NCBI RefSeq assembly: GCF_017303275.1
Contig: NZ_JAFKOJ010000002.1
Location: 620,001 to 684,000 of the forward strand
DNA length: 64,000 nucleotides
DNA from: Bacillus sp. NTK034
Lineage (GTDB): Bacteria; Bacillota; Bacilli; Bacillales; Cytobacillaceae
Reading direction: 5' to 3'
A model generated the notes under the pieces. That model ran no database searches and had not been told where the DNA came from. It saw only the letters and a program-made list of their open reading frames with translations. This document shows positions 51,839 to 60,110 of this stretch, one piece after another (position 1 is the stretch's first letter; each line of letters starts with the position of its first letter). A program made the position numbers and the translations under genes.

Positions 51839-52633
51839 TTAAAGCGATATTTTTTCTGCAGTATTTACAGGAAATCCCAGCCACTTTGAAGCAATTTTAG
51901 AAAAAATGGCCGGTGAGCCCGTTGTGCAGAATTTATATTCAGGGTTCTCTGCAACAGCTTTAAGCATTCCATAGTGATGCAGAATGGTACTTGCTTCCCT
52001 TGCTGTTTCTTCACCGGAACTGATGACATTTACGCCTTTTCCCATTACATTTTTAATAATTGGTTCTAATAAAGGATAATGGGTACATCCGAGAATGAGT
52101 GTATCCATTCCTTTTCCTTTAATAGACTGAAGAGTCTCAGCCACGATTTTTTTGGCAACAGAGCCTTCATACTCTCCGCTCTCTACAAGAGGAACGAACT
52201 TAGGGCATGCCAGACTATGAACATCAGATCTCCTGTTTAACTGAATCAGCGCATTTTCATATGCCTTGCTTTTGACTGTGCCTTCTGTGCCAATGACACC
52301 AATCTTATGATTTTTCGTTACTTTTATAGCTGTTCTGGCCCCAGGGAAAATGACACCGATAACCGGTATCGTTAGCTCTCTGCGAATTTCTTCCAGGGCT
52401 ACGGCAGTGGCAGTATTACAGGCAATGATAAGCATTTTAATATTTCTGCCAAGCAAGTATTTCGTCATTTGCCAGGTAAAAGATTTTACCTCGTCACCAG
52501 GCCGGGGGCCATATGGGCATCGGGCTGTATCTCCAAGGTAAACAATATCTTCATTTGGCAGCTGCCGCATAATTTCTTTTGCGACTGTTAAGCCTCCAAC
52601 TCCGGAGTCAATAATTCCTATAGGTTGTTTCAC
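51839..52633 (-). CDS. racE: glutamate racemase
   Basis: Makes D-glutamate for the cell wall. GTG 52633 ([20 protein letters not shown]) with GAGGCGG upstream gives 264 residues; an ATG at 52663 in the end of ysmB is an alternative. The two catalytic Cys are in IIACNTATA and LGCTHYPLL. It follows ysmB and gerE as in Bacillus subtilis. Confidence 0.95.
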   Translation of the reverse strand: MKQPIGIIDSGVGGLTVAKEIMRQLPNEDIVYLGDTARCPYGPRPGDEVKSFTWQMTKYLLGRNIKMLIIACNTATAVALEEIRRELTIPVIGVIFPGARTAIKVTKNHKIGVIGTEGTVKSKAYENALIQLNRRSDVHSLACPKFVPLVESGEYEGSVAKKIVAETLQSIKGKGMDTLILGCTHYPLLEPIIKNVMGKGVNVISSGEETAREASTILHHYGMLKAVAENPEYKFCTTGSPAIFSKIASKWLGFPVNTAEKISL

Positions 52634-52643
52634 AAGTACCGCC

Positions 52644-53102
52644 TCATTCTCCTCGCATATCATGGTGTAATTTCGTTAAGTTATCTTTTAAGAACAAGAC
52701 CTCATTATGTGAAGAATTTTTAAGAACTTCTTTTAAATAATCCTGGCGTTTTTTTATAACTTCTTCAATAATCCGTTCTCCTTCTTCAAGCAGGTGGATT
52801 CTGACCACTCTTCGGTCATTTGGATCTTTAACCCTTTTCACAAGGGTGTTTTTCTCCATTCGATCAACAAGATCTGTTGTCGTGCTGCATGCAAGATACA
52901 TTTTGTTTGACAGCTCACCGATGGTCATATCGCCTTCTTCAAAAAGCCATTGCAATGCAACAAACTGGGGAGGGGTAATGGTGAAATCACTTAGAATTTC
53001 CCTTCCCTTCTGCTTGATAATGCCGGATATGTATCTTAAGTCTTTCTCAATTTCAGCTACAACATCATTTATTTCATTTGTTTTAGGATCTTCAAGCTTC
53101 AT
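52644..53102 (-). CDS. ysmB: MarR-family transcriptional regulator YsmB
   Basis: A 152-residue winged-helix repressor. The DNA-binding part includes [20 protein letters not shown] and the wing [16 protein letters not shown]. Long helices at both ends fit a MarR dimer. Target and ligand are unknown. GGGAGTG precedes the ATG. Confidence 0.9.
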   Translation of the reverse strand: MKLEDPKTNEINDVVAEIEKDLRYISGIIKQKGREILSDFTITPPQFVALQWLFEEGDMTIGELSNKMYLACSTTTDLVDRMEKNTLVKRVKDPNDRRVVRIHLLEEGERIIEEVIKKRQDYLKEVLKNSSHNEVLFLKDNLTKLHHDMRGE

Positions 53103-53231
53103 TCTTAAACACTCCCATTTAAGCTTTTACGATGTTTTCTGCCCTTGTGCATTTATTTTCACCTTTTTCCGTATAAATTTCAAGACAGAAATAAAACCAA
53201 TTAATGAAAAAATCCCTTTATAAATGTGATA

Positions 53232-53257
53232 ACCGGCTTCCCAGAAGGATAGCCGGT
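53232..53257 (-). terminator. weak terminator after gerE
   Basis: ACCGGCT pairs with AGCCGGT around a 12-base loop; the tail has no good T-run. Confidence 0.4.
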
Positions 53258-53262
53258 CTAAA

Positions 53263-53487
53263 TTAAAGTTCTAGCTCTCCCATTCGAAGGAGCTCTACAA
53301 CAGCTTGTGATCGCCCCTTTACACCAAGCTTTTGCATGGCATTGGAAATGTGGTTCCGAACCGTTTTTTCACTTATAAACAATTCACCAGCGATTTCCCT
53401 TGTTGTTTTATCTTGTACTAACAATTCGAATACTTCTCTTTCTCGTTTGGTGAGTAACGGCTTGTGAGTATATTCATTCTCCTTCAA
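53263..53487 (-). CDS. gerE: late sporulation transcription factor GerE
   Basis: LuxR-type DNA-binding protein that controls late coat genes in the mother cell together with sigma-K. TTG 53487 gives 74 residues, the exact Bacillus subtilis length, starting LKENEYTHKPLLTKREREVF; GGAGGG lies upstream. The helix-turn-helix TTREIAGELFISEKTVRNHI is complete. A sigma-K promoter lies 66-93 bases before the start codon. Confidence 0.97.
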   Translation of the reverse strand: MKENEYTHKPLLTKREREVFELLVQDKTTREIAGELFISEKTVRNHISNAMQKLGVKGRSQAVVELLRMGELEL

Positions 53488-53552
53488 GTATTGTAACCCT
53501 CCTTGCCTTTCGCCAGCTATGAACCGCGGGATGGGTATATATTTAGTCACCA

Positions 53553-53580
53553 TATCATATGTCAGCAAAACAGCCGAAGT
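53553..53580 (-). promoter_or_regulatory. sigma-K promoter of gerE
   Basis: On the minus strand AC (53579-53580), 17 bases, then CATATGATA (53553-53561), an exact match to the sigma-K pattern AC-N16/17-CATAnnnTA. gerE is a sigma-K gene in Bacillus subtilis. Confidence 0.8.
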
Positions 53581-53633
53581 GACTATATTTAGTGAAAGGA
53601 GAAAGTTATTTTCAAAAATGTGCCATTGTGCCG

Positions 53634-54098
53634 CTAGGCCCGTACTTTAACCCCGCTTTTCAGCATTTCTTTCATTTCTGCGGTCCAAGGCACACCCTTG
53701 CCTGTCACCTTTGATATCTGCACCATCGTGCCCCTGCCGGTGAAGCAAACTGAACCGTCTGATTTCTTGCCCATATAATGAAGGTCAACAGAAGAATTAC
53801 CTATCGAAGCAGCTTTTACATAAATTTGTAACTCTTCATCAAAGAAAACCTGGCAGATAAAATCGCATTGGAGGTCTGCTACGACTGGTATGGTTTCATT
53901 ATCTTGTTTTACCCAGTCCTGCATAAAGCCTTTGCTTTTGAAAAATTCTATCCTTGCTTCTTCATAATATGTGAATGGAACGGTATTGTTCAAATGTCCA
54001 AACATATCTGTTTCAGAAAATCTGACTTTTACTGGATGAAAGAAAATGAATTCTTCTTCCCATTTTTTAAAATTGTCAATATAGCTCAATTTTTTCAT
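53634..54098 (-). CDS. ysmA: YsmA, hotdog-fold acyl-CoA thioesterase
   Basis: A 154-residue 4HBT-type thioesterase. The catalytic region reads VRFSETDMFGHLNNTVPFTYYEEAR, with Asp in the usual place and GHLNN nearby. Substrate unknown. GGGAGGAA precedes the ATG. A perfect -10 and a palindromic site upstream suggest control by a TetR-type fatty-acid regulator. Confidence 0.87.
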   Translation of the reverse strand: MKKLSYIDNFKKWEEEFIFFHPVKVRFSETDMFGHLNNTVPFTYYEEARIEFFKSKGFMQDWVKQDNETIPVVADLQCDFICQVFFDEELQIYVKAASIGNSSVDLHYMGKKSDGSVCFTGRGTMVQISKVTGKGVPWTAEMKEMLKSGVKVRA

Positions 54099-54120
54099 GG
54101 CAGTTCCTCCCGGCTATTTA

Positions 54121-54154
54121 TGAATGAGCGCTCACTCTGTTATATTTCATTATA
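54121..54154 (-). promoter_or_regulatory. promoter and FadR-like operator of ysmA
   Basis: TATAAT on the minus strand (54149-54154) is followed 10 bases later by TGAATGAGCGCTCACTCT (54121-54138), built on the palindrome TGAGCGCTCA. This resembles Bacillus FadR boxes (TGAATGAnTAnTCATTCA) and other TetR operators. It lies at the start of transcription, so binding would repress. Confidence 0.55.
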
Positions 54155-54201
54155 GTGTTTTTTGAATTATTTGAACACCAAAACCATTCAGCTTTGAATG
54201 C

Positions 54202-54235
54202 AAAAACCCCTCTCCAAAAAGGAAAGGGGGTTTAA
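54202..54235 (-). terminator. terminator of the sdh operon
   Basis: AAACCCCCTTTCC pairs with GGAGAGGGGTTT around TTTTT, ending in TTTTTG on the minus strand, just after the sdhB stop. Confidence 0.87.
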
Positions 54236-54240
54236 GAAGT

Positions 54241-55008
54241 TTAGATCTGGTCGCTTCCAAAGAAGTTTTTGAAAGACTGGAATGTTGTATCGCGGTTAAG
54301 TGCCGCAATGGATGTTGTTAAAGGAATGCCTTTCGGGCAGGACTGTACGCAGTTTTGAGAGTTTCCGCAGTTGGCTAGTCCCCCATCACCCATGATTTGC
54401 TCCAGGCGTTCTGCTTTATTCATTTCACCAGTTGGGTGAGCATTAAACAAACGAACCTGTGATAATGGAGCTGGCCCGATAAAATCAGATTTGCTGTTTA
54501 CATTCGGGCATGCTTCCAGACAAACACCGCATGTCATGCACTTTGACAGTTCATATGCCCATTGGCGCTTTCTCTCAGGCATACGCGGTCCTGGTCCCAA
54601 ATCATAAGTGCCATCGATCGGAATCCACGCTTTAACCTTTTTCAAGGAGTCAAACATACGGCTTCTGTCGACCTGCAGGTCACGGACTACCGGGAACGTG
54701 CGCATAGGCTCAAGACGGATTGGCTGTTCCAGCTGATCGACAAGCGCCGTACAGGACTGACGTGGCTTTCCATTAATAATCATTGAACATGCACCGCAGA
54801 CTTCTTCCAGGCAGTTCATATCCCATGCGATTGGAGTGGTATGTTCACCCTTCACGTTGACCGGATTACGGCGAATTTCCATAAGAGCAGAAATAACATT
54901 CATATTGGGACGGTAATCTATTTCAAACTCTTCCTGAAAAGGGGCTGAATCAGGAGTATCCTGGCGGCTGATTACAAAACGGACTGTTTTAGTTTTTGTT
55001 TCTTGCAT
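54241..55008 (-). CDS. sdhB: succinate dehydrogenase iron-sulfur subunit
   Basis: Electron-transfer subunit of complex II. The 255 residues hold the 2Fe-2S Cys 66, 71, 74 and 86, and the 4Fe-4S/3Fe-4S Cys in CMTCGVCLEACP (157-167) and C214, C220, C224. The gene is 3 bases after sdhA. Confidence 0.97.
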   Translation of the reverse strand: MQETKTKTVRFVISRQDTPDSAPFQEEFEIDYRPNMNVISALMEIRRNPVNVKGEHTTPIAWDMNCLEEVCGACSMIINGKPRQSCTALVDQLEQPIRLEPMRTFPVVRDLQVDRSRMFDSLKKVKAWIPIDGTYDLGPGPRMPERKRQWAYELSKCMTCGVCLEACPNVNSKSDFIGPAPLSQVRLFNAHPTGEMNKAERLEQIMGDGGLANCGNSQNCVQSCPKGIPLTTSIAALNRDTTFQSFKNFFGSDQI

Positions 55009-55011
55009 GGA

Positions 55012-56772
55012 TTAATTCTCCCCTTTCTTTTTGGAATAGTCACGCTTACGCGGTTTTATTAAGCTGACATCAATGTCTTCGTAATGGAATGCAGGAGCGG
55101 AATTTGCATCAACAAACTTCGCCATTGTTGTTTTCATGAATTCCTCATCGTTACGCTCAGGGAAATCCGGCTTATAGTGTGCACCGCGGCTTTCGTTACG
55201 GTTGTAAGCACCAATTGTAATAACACGTGCCAATTGAAGCATATTCTGCAGCTGGCGCGTAAAGCTTGCACCCTGATTGCTCCACTTCGCAGTGTCGTTA
55301 ATATTGATGTTTTTATAGCGCTCCATAAGTTCAACAATTTTTTCATCTGTTTTTAGAAGCCTGTCATTGTGGCGGACAACCGTTACATTGTCTGTCATCC
55401 ATTCACCAAGCTCTTTATGAAGAACGTATGCATTCTCTGTGCCATCAAGAGACATGATATTATTCCATTTTTCTTCTTCCTGTTTTACATGGCGCTCAAA
55501 TAATGATGATGGCAGATCTTCAGCAGTCTTATCCAGGCCGCTGATATATTTGACAGCATTAGGACCTGCTACCATACCACCGTAGATGGCTGATAGAAGG
55601 GAGTTTGCACCCAGACGGTTGGCACCGTGCTGTGAATAATCACATTCACCTGCAGCAAATAAGCCAGGGATATTTGTCATCTGATCATAGTCAACCCATA
55701 GTCCGCCCATTGAATAGTGGACAGCAGGGAAGATTTTCATTGGCACTTTACGAGGGTCTTCACCCTGGAATTTTTCATAGATTTCAATAATTCCGCCAAG
55801 CTTAATATCAAGCTCTTTAGGATCTTTATGGGAAAGATCAAGATAGACCATGTTTTCCCCATTAATGCCAAGCTTCTGGTTAACACACACGTCAAAAATT
55901 TCACGGGTTGCAATATCACGAGGCACCAGATTTCCATAAGCAGGATATTTCTCCTCAAGGAAATACCATGGTTTGCCATCTTTATATGTCCAGACTCGTC
56001 CGCCTTCACCGCGAGCAGATTCACTCATTAGACGAAGCTTATCGTCTCCCGGAATAGCGGTTGGGTGAATTTGAATAAATTCTCCATTTGCATAATAAGC
56101 ACCCTGCTGATAAACAATCGAGGCCGCTGAGCCTGTGTTAATAACAGAGTTAGTCGATTTCCCGAAGATAATTCCCGGTCCGCCGGATGCCATAATAACG
56201 GCGTCAGCAGCAAAAGACTTGATCTCCATAGAAGTCAGGTTCTGAGCAACGACGCCTTTACATGATCCATCATCGTCGATTACCACCCCTAGGAATTCCC
56301 AGCCTTCGTACTTTGTTACTAACCCTGCCACTTCATGGCGGCGGACCTGCTCGTCCATCGCGTAAAGAAGCTGCTGACCTGTTGTAGCACCAGCGAATGC
56401 TGTACGGTGATGCTGTGTTCCGCCAAAGCGGCGGAAATCCAGCAGTCCCTCAGGTGTACGATTGAACATAACACCCATACGGTCAAATAAGTGAATAATT
56501 CCTGGTGCTGCCTCTGCCATCGCTTTAACAGGCGGCTGGTTCGCCAGGAAGTCTCCGCCATAAATAGTATCGTCAAAATGAATCCAAGGAGAATCGCCTT
56601 CCCCCTTTGTATTTACTGCTCCGTTGATGCCGCCCTGGGCACAAACAGAGTGAGAACGTTTAACCGGCACTAATGAAAATAATTCAACCGGAGTCCCGGA
56701 TTCTGCAACTTTAATTGTCGCCATTAAACCGGCTAATCCGCCGCCGACAACTATAACCTTTCCTTTACCCAT
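55012..56772 (-). CDS. sdhA: succinate dehydrogenase flavoprotein subunit
   Basis: Covalent-FAD subunit oxidising succinate to fumarate. The 586 residues start with the FAD fold VIVVGGGLAGLMATIKVAE; the FAD-linked His41 is in RSHSVCAQGGINGAV; the active site HPTAIPG and RGEGGRVW are visible. It is separated from sdhC by 140 bases holding a worn repeat. Confidence 0.97.
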   Translation of the reverse strand: MGKGKVIVVGGGLAGLMATIKVAESGTPVELFSLVPVKRSHSVCAQGGINGAVNTKGEGDSPWIHFDDTIYGGDFLANQPPVKAMAEAAPGIIHLFDRMGVMFNRTPEGLLDFRRFGGTQHHRTAFAGATTGQQLLYAMDEQVRRHEVAGLVTKYEGWEFLGVVIDDDGSCKGVVAQNLTSMEIKSFAADAVIMASGGPGIIFGKSTNSVINTGSAASIVYQQGAYYANGEFIQIHPTAIPGDDKLRLMSESARGEGGRVWTYKDGKPWYFLEEKYPAYGNLVPRDIATREIFDVCVNQKLGINGENMVYLDLSHKDPKELDIKLGGIIEIYEKFQGEDPRKVPMKIFPAVHYSMGGLWVDYDQMTNIPGLFAAGECDYSQHGANRLGANSLLSAIYGGMVAGPNAVKYISGLDKTAEDLPSSLFERHVKQEEEKWNNIMSLDGTENAYVLHKELGEWMTDNVTVVRHNDRLLKTDEKIVELMERYKNININDTAKWSNQGASFTRQLQNMLQLARVITIGAYNRNESRGAHYKPDFPERNDEEFMKTTMAKFVDANSAPAFHYEDIDVSLIKPRKRDYSKKKGEN

Positions 56773-56803
56773 AGTGACTCACTCCCTAATTACTAGTACA
56801 ACT

Positions 56804-56850
56804 AAGAAAAGCGCAGAGCGCCTGCCTATCGCGCTTAAAGCAGACCGCTT
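56804..56850 (+). repeat. worn copy of dispersed repeat family A between sdhC and sdhA
   Basis: AAGAAAAGCGCAGAGCGCCTGCC resembles the left end of family A; the rest is not clearly alignable by eye. It sits inside the sdh operon. Confidence 0.4.
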
Positions 56851-56912
56851 CTCAAAACTGCAATATTATTGGCACGTTATAAAACCGAAGTCTAATAGTC
56901 TTTTATTGTCTT

Positions 56913-57521
56913 TTAAATAAATGCTGTAAGAGCACGTACACCAACAATAGATAGTGCAATGAAAATTCCGATCGTTACATACGTGGAAATGACCTGTGAA
57001 CGAGGAGATACTGTAATTCCCCAGCTGACAAAGAATGACCAAAGCCCATTAGCAAAGTGGAAAATTGCAGAAATGACTCCAATAATATAGAACCAGAACA
57101 TAAATGGATTAGATAAGATGTTCTCCATCATCTGAAAGTTAACTTCTGCTCCAAAGGCAGCCTGTACACGTGTTTCCCAAACATGCCATGCAACAAAAAC
57201 CAGTGTAATGACACCTGAAACACGCTGCAGCATAAACATCCAGTTACGGAAGTATCCATACCTGCTTGCGTTATTTTTCGCAGTAAAAGCAATATAAAGG
57301 CCATAGATTGCGTGGAACAGCAAAGGTAGATAGATTACAAACGTTTCAAGGAATATTCTGAATGGAAGACTTTCCATGAAATGCGCCGCATTATTAAAAG
57401 ATTCCTCTCCCCCTGTTGCAAAATGGTTCACTACAAGGTGCTGCACCAAAAACAAACCAACCGGTATAACACCAAGTAATGAATGCAATCTGCGATTAAA
57501 AAACTCACGATTACCTGCCAT
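56913..57521 (-). CDS. sdhC: succinate dehydrogenase cytochrome b558 subunit
   Basis: Di-haem membrane anchor of complex II with five helices. The 202 residues carry His28, His70, His113 and His155, exactly the haem ligands of Bacillus subtilis SdhC. The start follows GGGGGGAAAG. First gene of sdhCAB. An intrinsic terminator lies between the promoter and this ribosome site. Confidence 0.97.
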   Translation of the reverse strand: MAGNREFFNRRLHSLLGVIPVGLFLVQHLVVNHFATGGEESFNNAAHFMESLPFRIFLETFVIYLPLLFHAIYGLYIAFTAKNNASRYGYFRNWMFMLQRVSGVITLVFVAWHVWETRVQAAFGAEVNFQMMENILSNPFMFWFYIIGVISAIFHFANGLWSFFVSWGITVSPRSQVISTYVTIGIFIALSIVGVRALTAFI

Positions 57522-57542
57522 AAACTTTCCCCCCCTGATTTT

Positions 57543-57580
57543 AAAAAAATGATGCTGAGCCCCCGCTCAGGACATCATCT
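57543..57580 (-). terminator. intrinsic terminator inside the sdhCAB leader
   Basis: ATGATG-tc-CTGAGC pairs with GCTCAG-CATCAT around a GGGG loop and is followed by TTTTTTT on the minus strand. It ends 5-10 bases before the sdhC ribosome site and about 35 bases after the predicted start of transcription. The only gene on that strand nearby is sdhC itself, so it looks like an attenuator. Confidence 0.75.
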
Positions 57581-57621
57581 CGAAAATGTTATTCATTTTC
57601 TTACAATTATGTGACATGTCC

Positions 57622-57650
57622 ATTTTACTCCCAAGATAATAGAGCGTCAA
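57622..57650 (-). promoter_or_regulatory. sigma-A promoter of sdhCAB
   Basis: TTGACG (57645-57650) and TAAAAT (57622-57627) on the minus strand, spacer 17. The region 57651-57839 to yslB is AT-rich with no other clear signal; a TATAAT at 57840-57845 may be the yslB -10. Confidence 0.75.
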
Positions 57651-57870
57651 GAAAACGGATACATAAAATGTTCCATATAAATAAAATTTTTAAAAAATAT
57701 TAACGGCTAAAAATCATATTTTATTCTGCGGTTCAATATGACCTAGTTACTGGTCTCCAGTATACTGAAATAGTAATTATTTCTATGCAAATCGTTCTAT
57801 TTTTTCCTGAATTGATATTAACTCCCTCAGCATATTGTATATAATAGAATCATAGAAAGAGGGGAGACTA

Positions 57871-58323
57871 TTGAGCGAATTAGCACCTGCGAAATCCACT
57901 AATGAAGATCACATACAGACAGTTCCGGTATTTGGCTATGAACTAATCCGGGAAGTGCTGCTGCATGACCTTTTGGGAAATGAAGCACCCGAAATTTTAT
58001 ATTGGGCCGGCAAAAGGATCGCACGCATGTATCCTCTTGAGACAGCCGGCCAGATTGCCGAGTTTTTTACAAACGCCGGCTGGGGAAACCTTTCCATCGC
58101 AAACGAATCGAAACATGAAATTGAAATGGAATTATCAAGCCAGCTGATTGCAGACCGCTGCAAAAAGAACAAAAACTGCGCCTTTCAGCTTGAGGCCGGT
58201 TTTATAGCACAGCAGATTGAACTTCAAAAAGAAGTCATTTGTGAGGCATTCGAACATCCCCGTAAAAAAACTGGCAAAATCCTTATTACAGTGAAGTGGG
58301 ATAAAAAAGATCCTGCTGAGTAA
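57871..58323 (+). CDS. yslB: YslB, DUF2507 protein
   Basis: A 150-residue cytoplasmic protein of the DUF2507 family, with the typical FGYELIREVLLHDLLGNEAPEILYWAGK and FFTNAGWGNL stretches. It resembles the ligand-binding V4R-like folds of transcription regulators, but it has no DNA-binding part. TTG 57871 behind GAGGGGAG is the start. Divergent from sdhC, as in Bacillus subtilis. Function unknown. Confidence 0.88.
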   Translation: MSELAPAKSTNEDHIQTVPVFGYELIREVLLHDLLGNEAPEILYWAGKRIARMYPLETAGQIAEFFTNAGWGNLSIANESKHEIEMELSSQLIADRCKKNKNCAFQLEAGFIAQQIELQKEVICEAFEHPRKKTGKILITVKWDKKDPAE

Positions 58324-58337
58324 TATCATATGTACTA

Positions 58338-58371
58338 ACAATAAGCTATCAATTTTGATAGCTTATTGTTT
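58338..58371. terminator. shared terminator of yslB and lysC
   Basis: AACAATAAGCTATCAA pairs with TTGATAGCTTATTGTT around a tiny loop, between two convergent stops. T-runs are short on both sides. Confidence 0.7.
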
Positions 58372-58384
58372 GATATTCCTGGAA

Positions 58385-58879
58385 TTAAGCCTTAACCGGA
58401 GAAACTGACAGCTTGAATGCATCATGCAAAGCATCCACGGCATCAATCATTTTGCTGTTTTCAACAACAGCCGAGACTTTAATTTCTGACGTGCTTACCA
58501 TTTTCACCGTAATTTCATTTGCGGAAAGCACTTCAAACATTTCTGCAGCCACACCCGGATTGGAAATCATGCCTGAGCCAACAATCGAAACCTTGGCAAG
58601 GCCGGATTCCCATTCAATTCGGTCATAATTTAATTGTTCTCTATGCTTTTCAAGCACTTTTACTGTATCTGTGAGATCTTCATTCTTTATTGAAAATGAA
58701 AGGTTTGTCGTCTGAGCTTCTGTCATGCTCTGTATAATGATATCAACATTAATGTGATTTTTGGCAAGCGCCGAGAAAATAGTAGACAATCCAGTCAGTG
58801 AATTAGGAAGACCAAGAATCGTCACCCTTGTTATATCATCCTCGAAAGCCACACCGCGCACGACTAAGTTTTGTTCCAT
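58385..58879 (-). CDS. internal start: beta subunit of aspartokinase
   Basis: Inside lysC, in frame, ATG 58879 is preceded by GGAGGAAGT and begins MEQNLVVRGVAFEDDITRV. It would give 164 residues, the two ACT domains alone. Bacillus subtilis lysC makes a beta subunit of nearly the same size from the same position. Confidence 0.75.
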   Translation of the reverse strand: MEQNLVVRGVAFEDDITRVTILGLPNSLTGLSTIFSALAKNHINVDIIIQSMTEAQTTNLSFSIKNEDLTDTVKVLEKHREQLNYDRIEWESGLAKVSIVGSGMISNPGVAAEMFEVLSANEITVKMVSTSEIKVSAVVENSKMIDAVDALHDAFKLSVSPVKA

Positions 58880-59614
58880 TTTTACTTCCTCCTCAATGAT
58901 TGTTCCGGCTTCCTTCTCAAGGCTCGAACGCACTTCAAGGGGAAGTCCATAATTTTTAGCAAATTCGACTGCTCTTGGATGGAGCACACCAGCCCCCAAG
59001 TTGGCCAGTTCAAGCATTTCATCGTAGGAAACAGAATATAATTTTCTCGCATTCTTTATAAAGCGGGGATCAGATGTAAATACCCCGGTTACATCAGTAT
59101 AAATATCACATTTATCTGCTTTAAGTGCTGCAGCCAGTGCAACAGCCGTTGTATCAGAACCGCCCCGGCCAAGTGTAGTGATGGAACCATCTTCAGTCAT
59201 CCCCTGGAAGCCTGCCACAATCACAATTTTCCCTTGGTTTAATTGACCCTTAATGGTAGCTGGATCAATATTCACTATCCTCGCATTGCCATGGACTGCT
59301 TCTGTCTTAATACCAGCCTGCCACCCTGTAAAAGAAACAGAGGGATGCCCTTTCGCATTTAAAGCCATCGCCAATAAAGAGATGGTCACCTGTTCGCCGG
59401 TTGTTAGCAGCATGTCCATTTCCCTTTTATCAGGTGAAGGGGAAATCTCCCTTGCCATTCCAACCAGCTGATCAGTCGTTTTCCCCATTGCCGAAACAAC
59501 CACAACAACATCATTTCCCCGACTCTTTTCTTCAATTACCCGATTGGCGACATTTTGAATTCTGTCTACAGTCCCCACGGAGGTGCCTCCGAATTTCTGC
59601 ACAATGATTCCCAC
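58385..59614 (-). CDS. lysC: aspartokinase, lysine-sensitive (LysC type)
   Basis: First step of lysine, methionine and threonine synthesis. The 409 residues start VQKFGGTSVGTVDRIQNVAN; the kinase region has LGRGGSDTTAVALAAAL and DVTGVFTSDPR; two ACT domains for feedback follow. The start has AAGGGAAAG upstream. A lysine riboswitch lies upstream. An internal start at 58879 should give the separate beta subunit. Confidence 0.96.
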   Translation of the reverse strand: MGIIVQKFGGTSVGTVDRIQNVANRVIEEKSRGNDVVVVVSAMGKTTDQLVGMAREISPSPDKREMDMLLTTGEQVTISLLAMALNAKGHPSVSFTGWQAGIKTEAVHGNARIVNIDPATIKGQLNQGKIVIVAGFQGMTEDGSITTLGRGGSDTTAVALAAALKADKCDIYTDVTGVFTSDPRFIKNARKLYSVSYDEMLELANLGAGVLHPRAVEFAKNYGLPLEVRSSLEKEAGTIIEEEVKMEQNLVVRGVAFEDDITRVTILGLPNSLTGLSTIFSALAKNHINVDIIIQSMTEAQTTNLSFSIKNEDLTDTVKVLEKHREQLNYDRIEWESGLAKVSIVGSGMISNPGVAAEMFEVLSANEITVKMVSTSEIKVSAVVENSKMIDAVDALHDAFKLSVSPVKA

Positions 59615-59736
59615 AGCTTTCCCTTCTTTCTAAAGATCTTTTAAATATGATTTGCCGTCCTATGTAAGTGAAGCATGACATTTCACTCTGCTGTATTTAA
59701 CAATGGCTATAACTCTAAATTACCCTTTTGGGCAAT

Positions 59737-59772
59737 AAAAAAAGCAATGGAATAGTTTACTATCCCATTGCT
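59737..59772 (-). terminator. terminator of the lysine riboswitch
   Basis: AGCAATGG-ATAGT pairs with ACTAT-CCATTGCT with one mismatch, followed by TTTTTTT on the minus strand. Confidence 0.9.
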
Positions 59773-59990
59773 GTGCAGCCAAAGTATAAAAATGAGCAAA
59801 CACAGTGAGATAGCTCTCCAGGACGGCACTGTCCTGACAATCCTGCATTTGTTCAATGCAGAACCAGCAGAAAAAATGATGAGATTTTCTCCACTTCGGC
59901 GAACATACCCTTTCAAAGCTTTTCATGGAAGCCCATTCTTCTCCAAGCTTTTACTGATGAAGTTCGCACCTCTACCTTCACTTAACGATT
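59773..59990 (-). ncRNA. lysine riboswitch (L box) of lysC
   Basis: On the minus strand the L-box signatures appear in order: GTAGAGGTGCGAACTTC, AGTAA, GGGCTTCCATGAAAAGC, GAAAGGG, GCCGAAGTGG and TGCTGGTTCTGCATT with its loop. A terminator follows at once. Lysine binding should stop transcription of lysC. Confidence 0.95.
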
Positions 59991-60042
59991 CTGTTCACAG
60001 CTCAGAAACTTAATGAACTATTATGAACATACGCTTTATCGC

Positions 60043-60071
60043 TATAAAGTGATATTGATATAAAGTTTCAA
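60043..60071 (-). promoter_or_regulatory. sigma-A promoter of the lysC leader
   Basis: TTGAAA (60066-60071) and TTTATA (60043-60048) on the minus strand, spacer 17. Confidence 0.55.
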
Positions 60072-60110
60072 TTAGTATAACATGTCTGAATTTTTCTGTC
60101 TATATCCATT

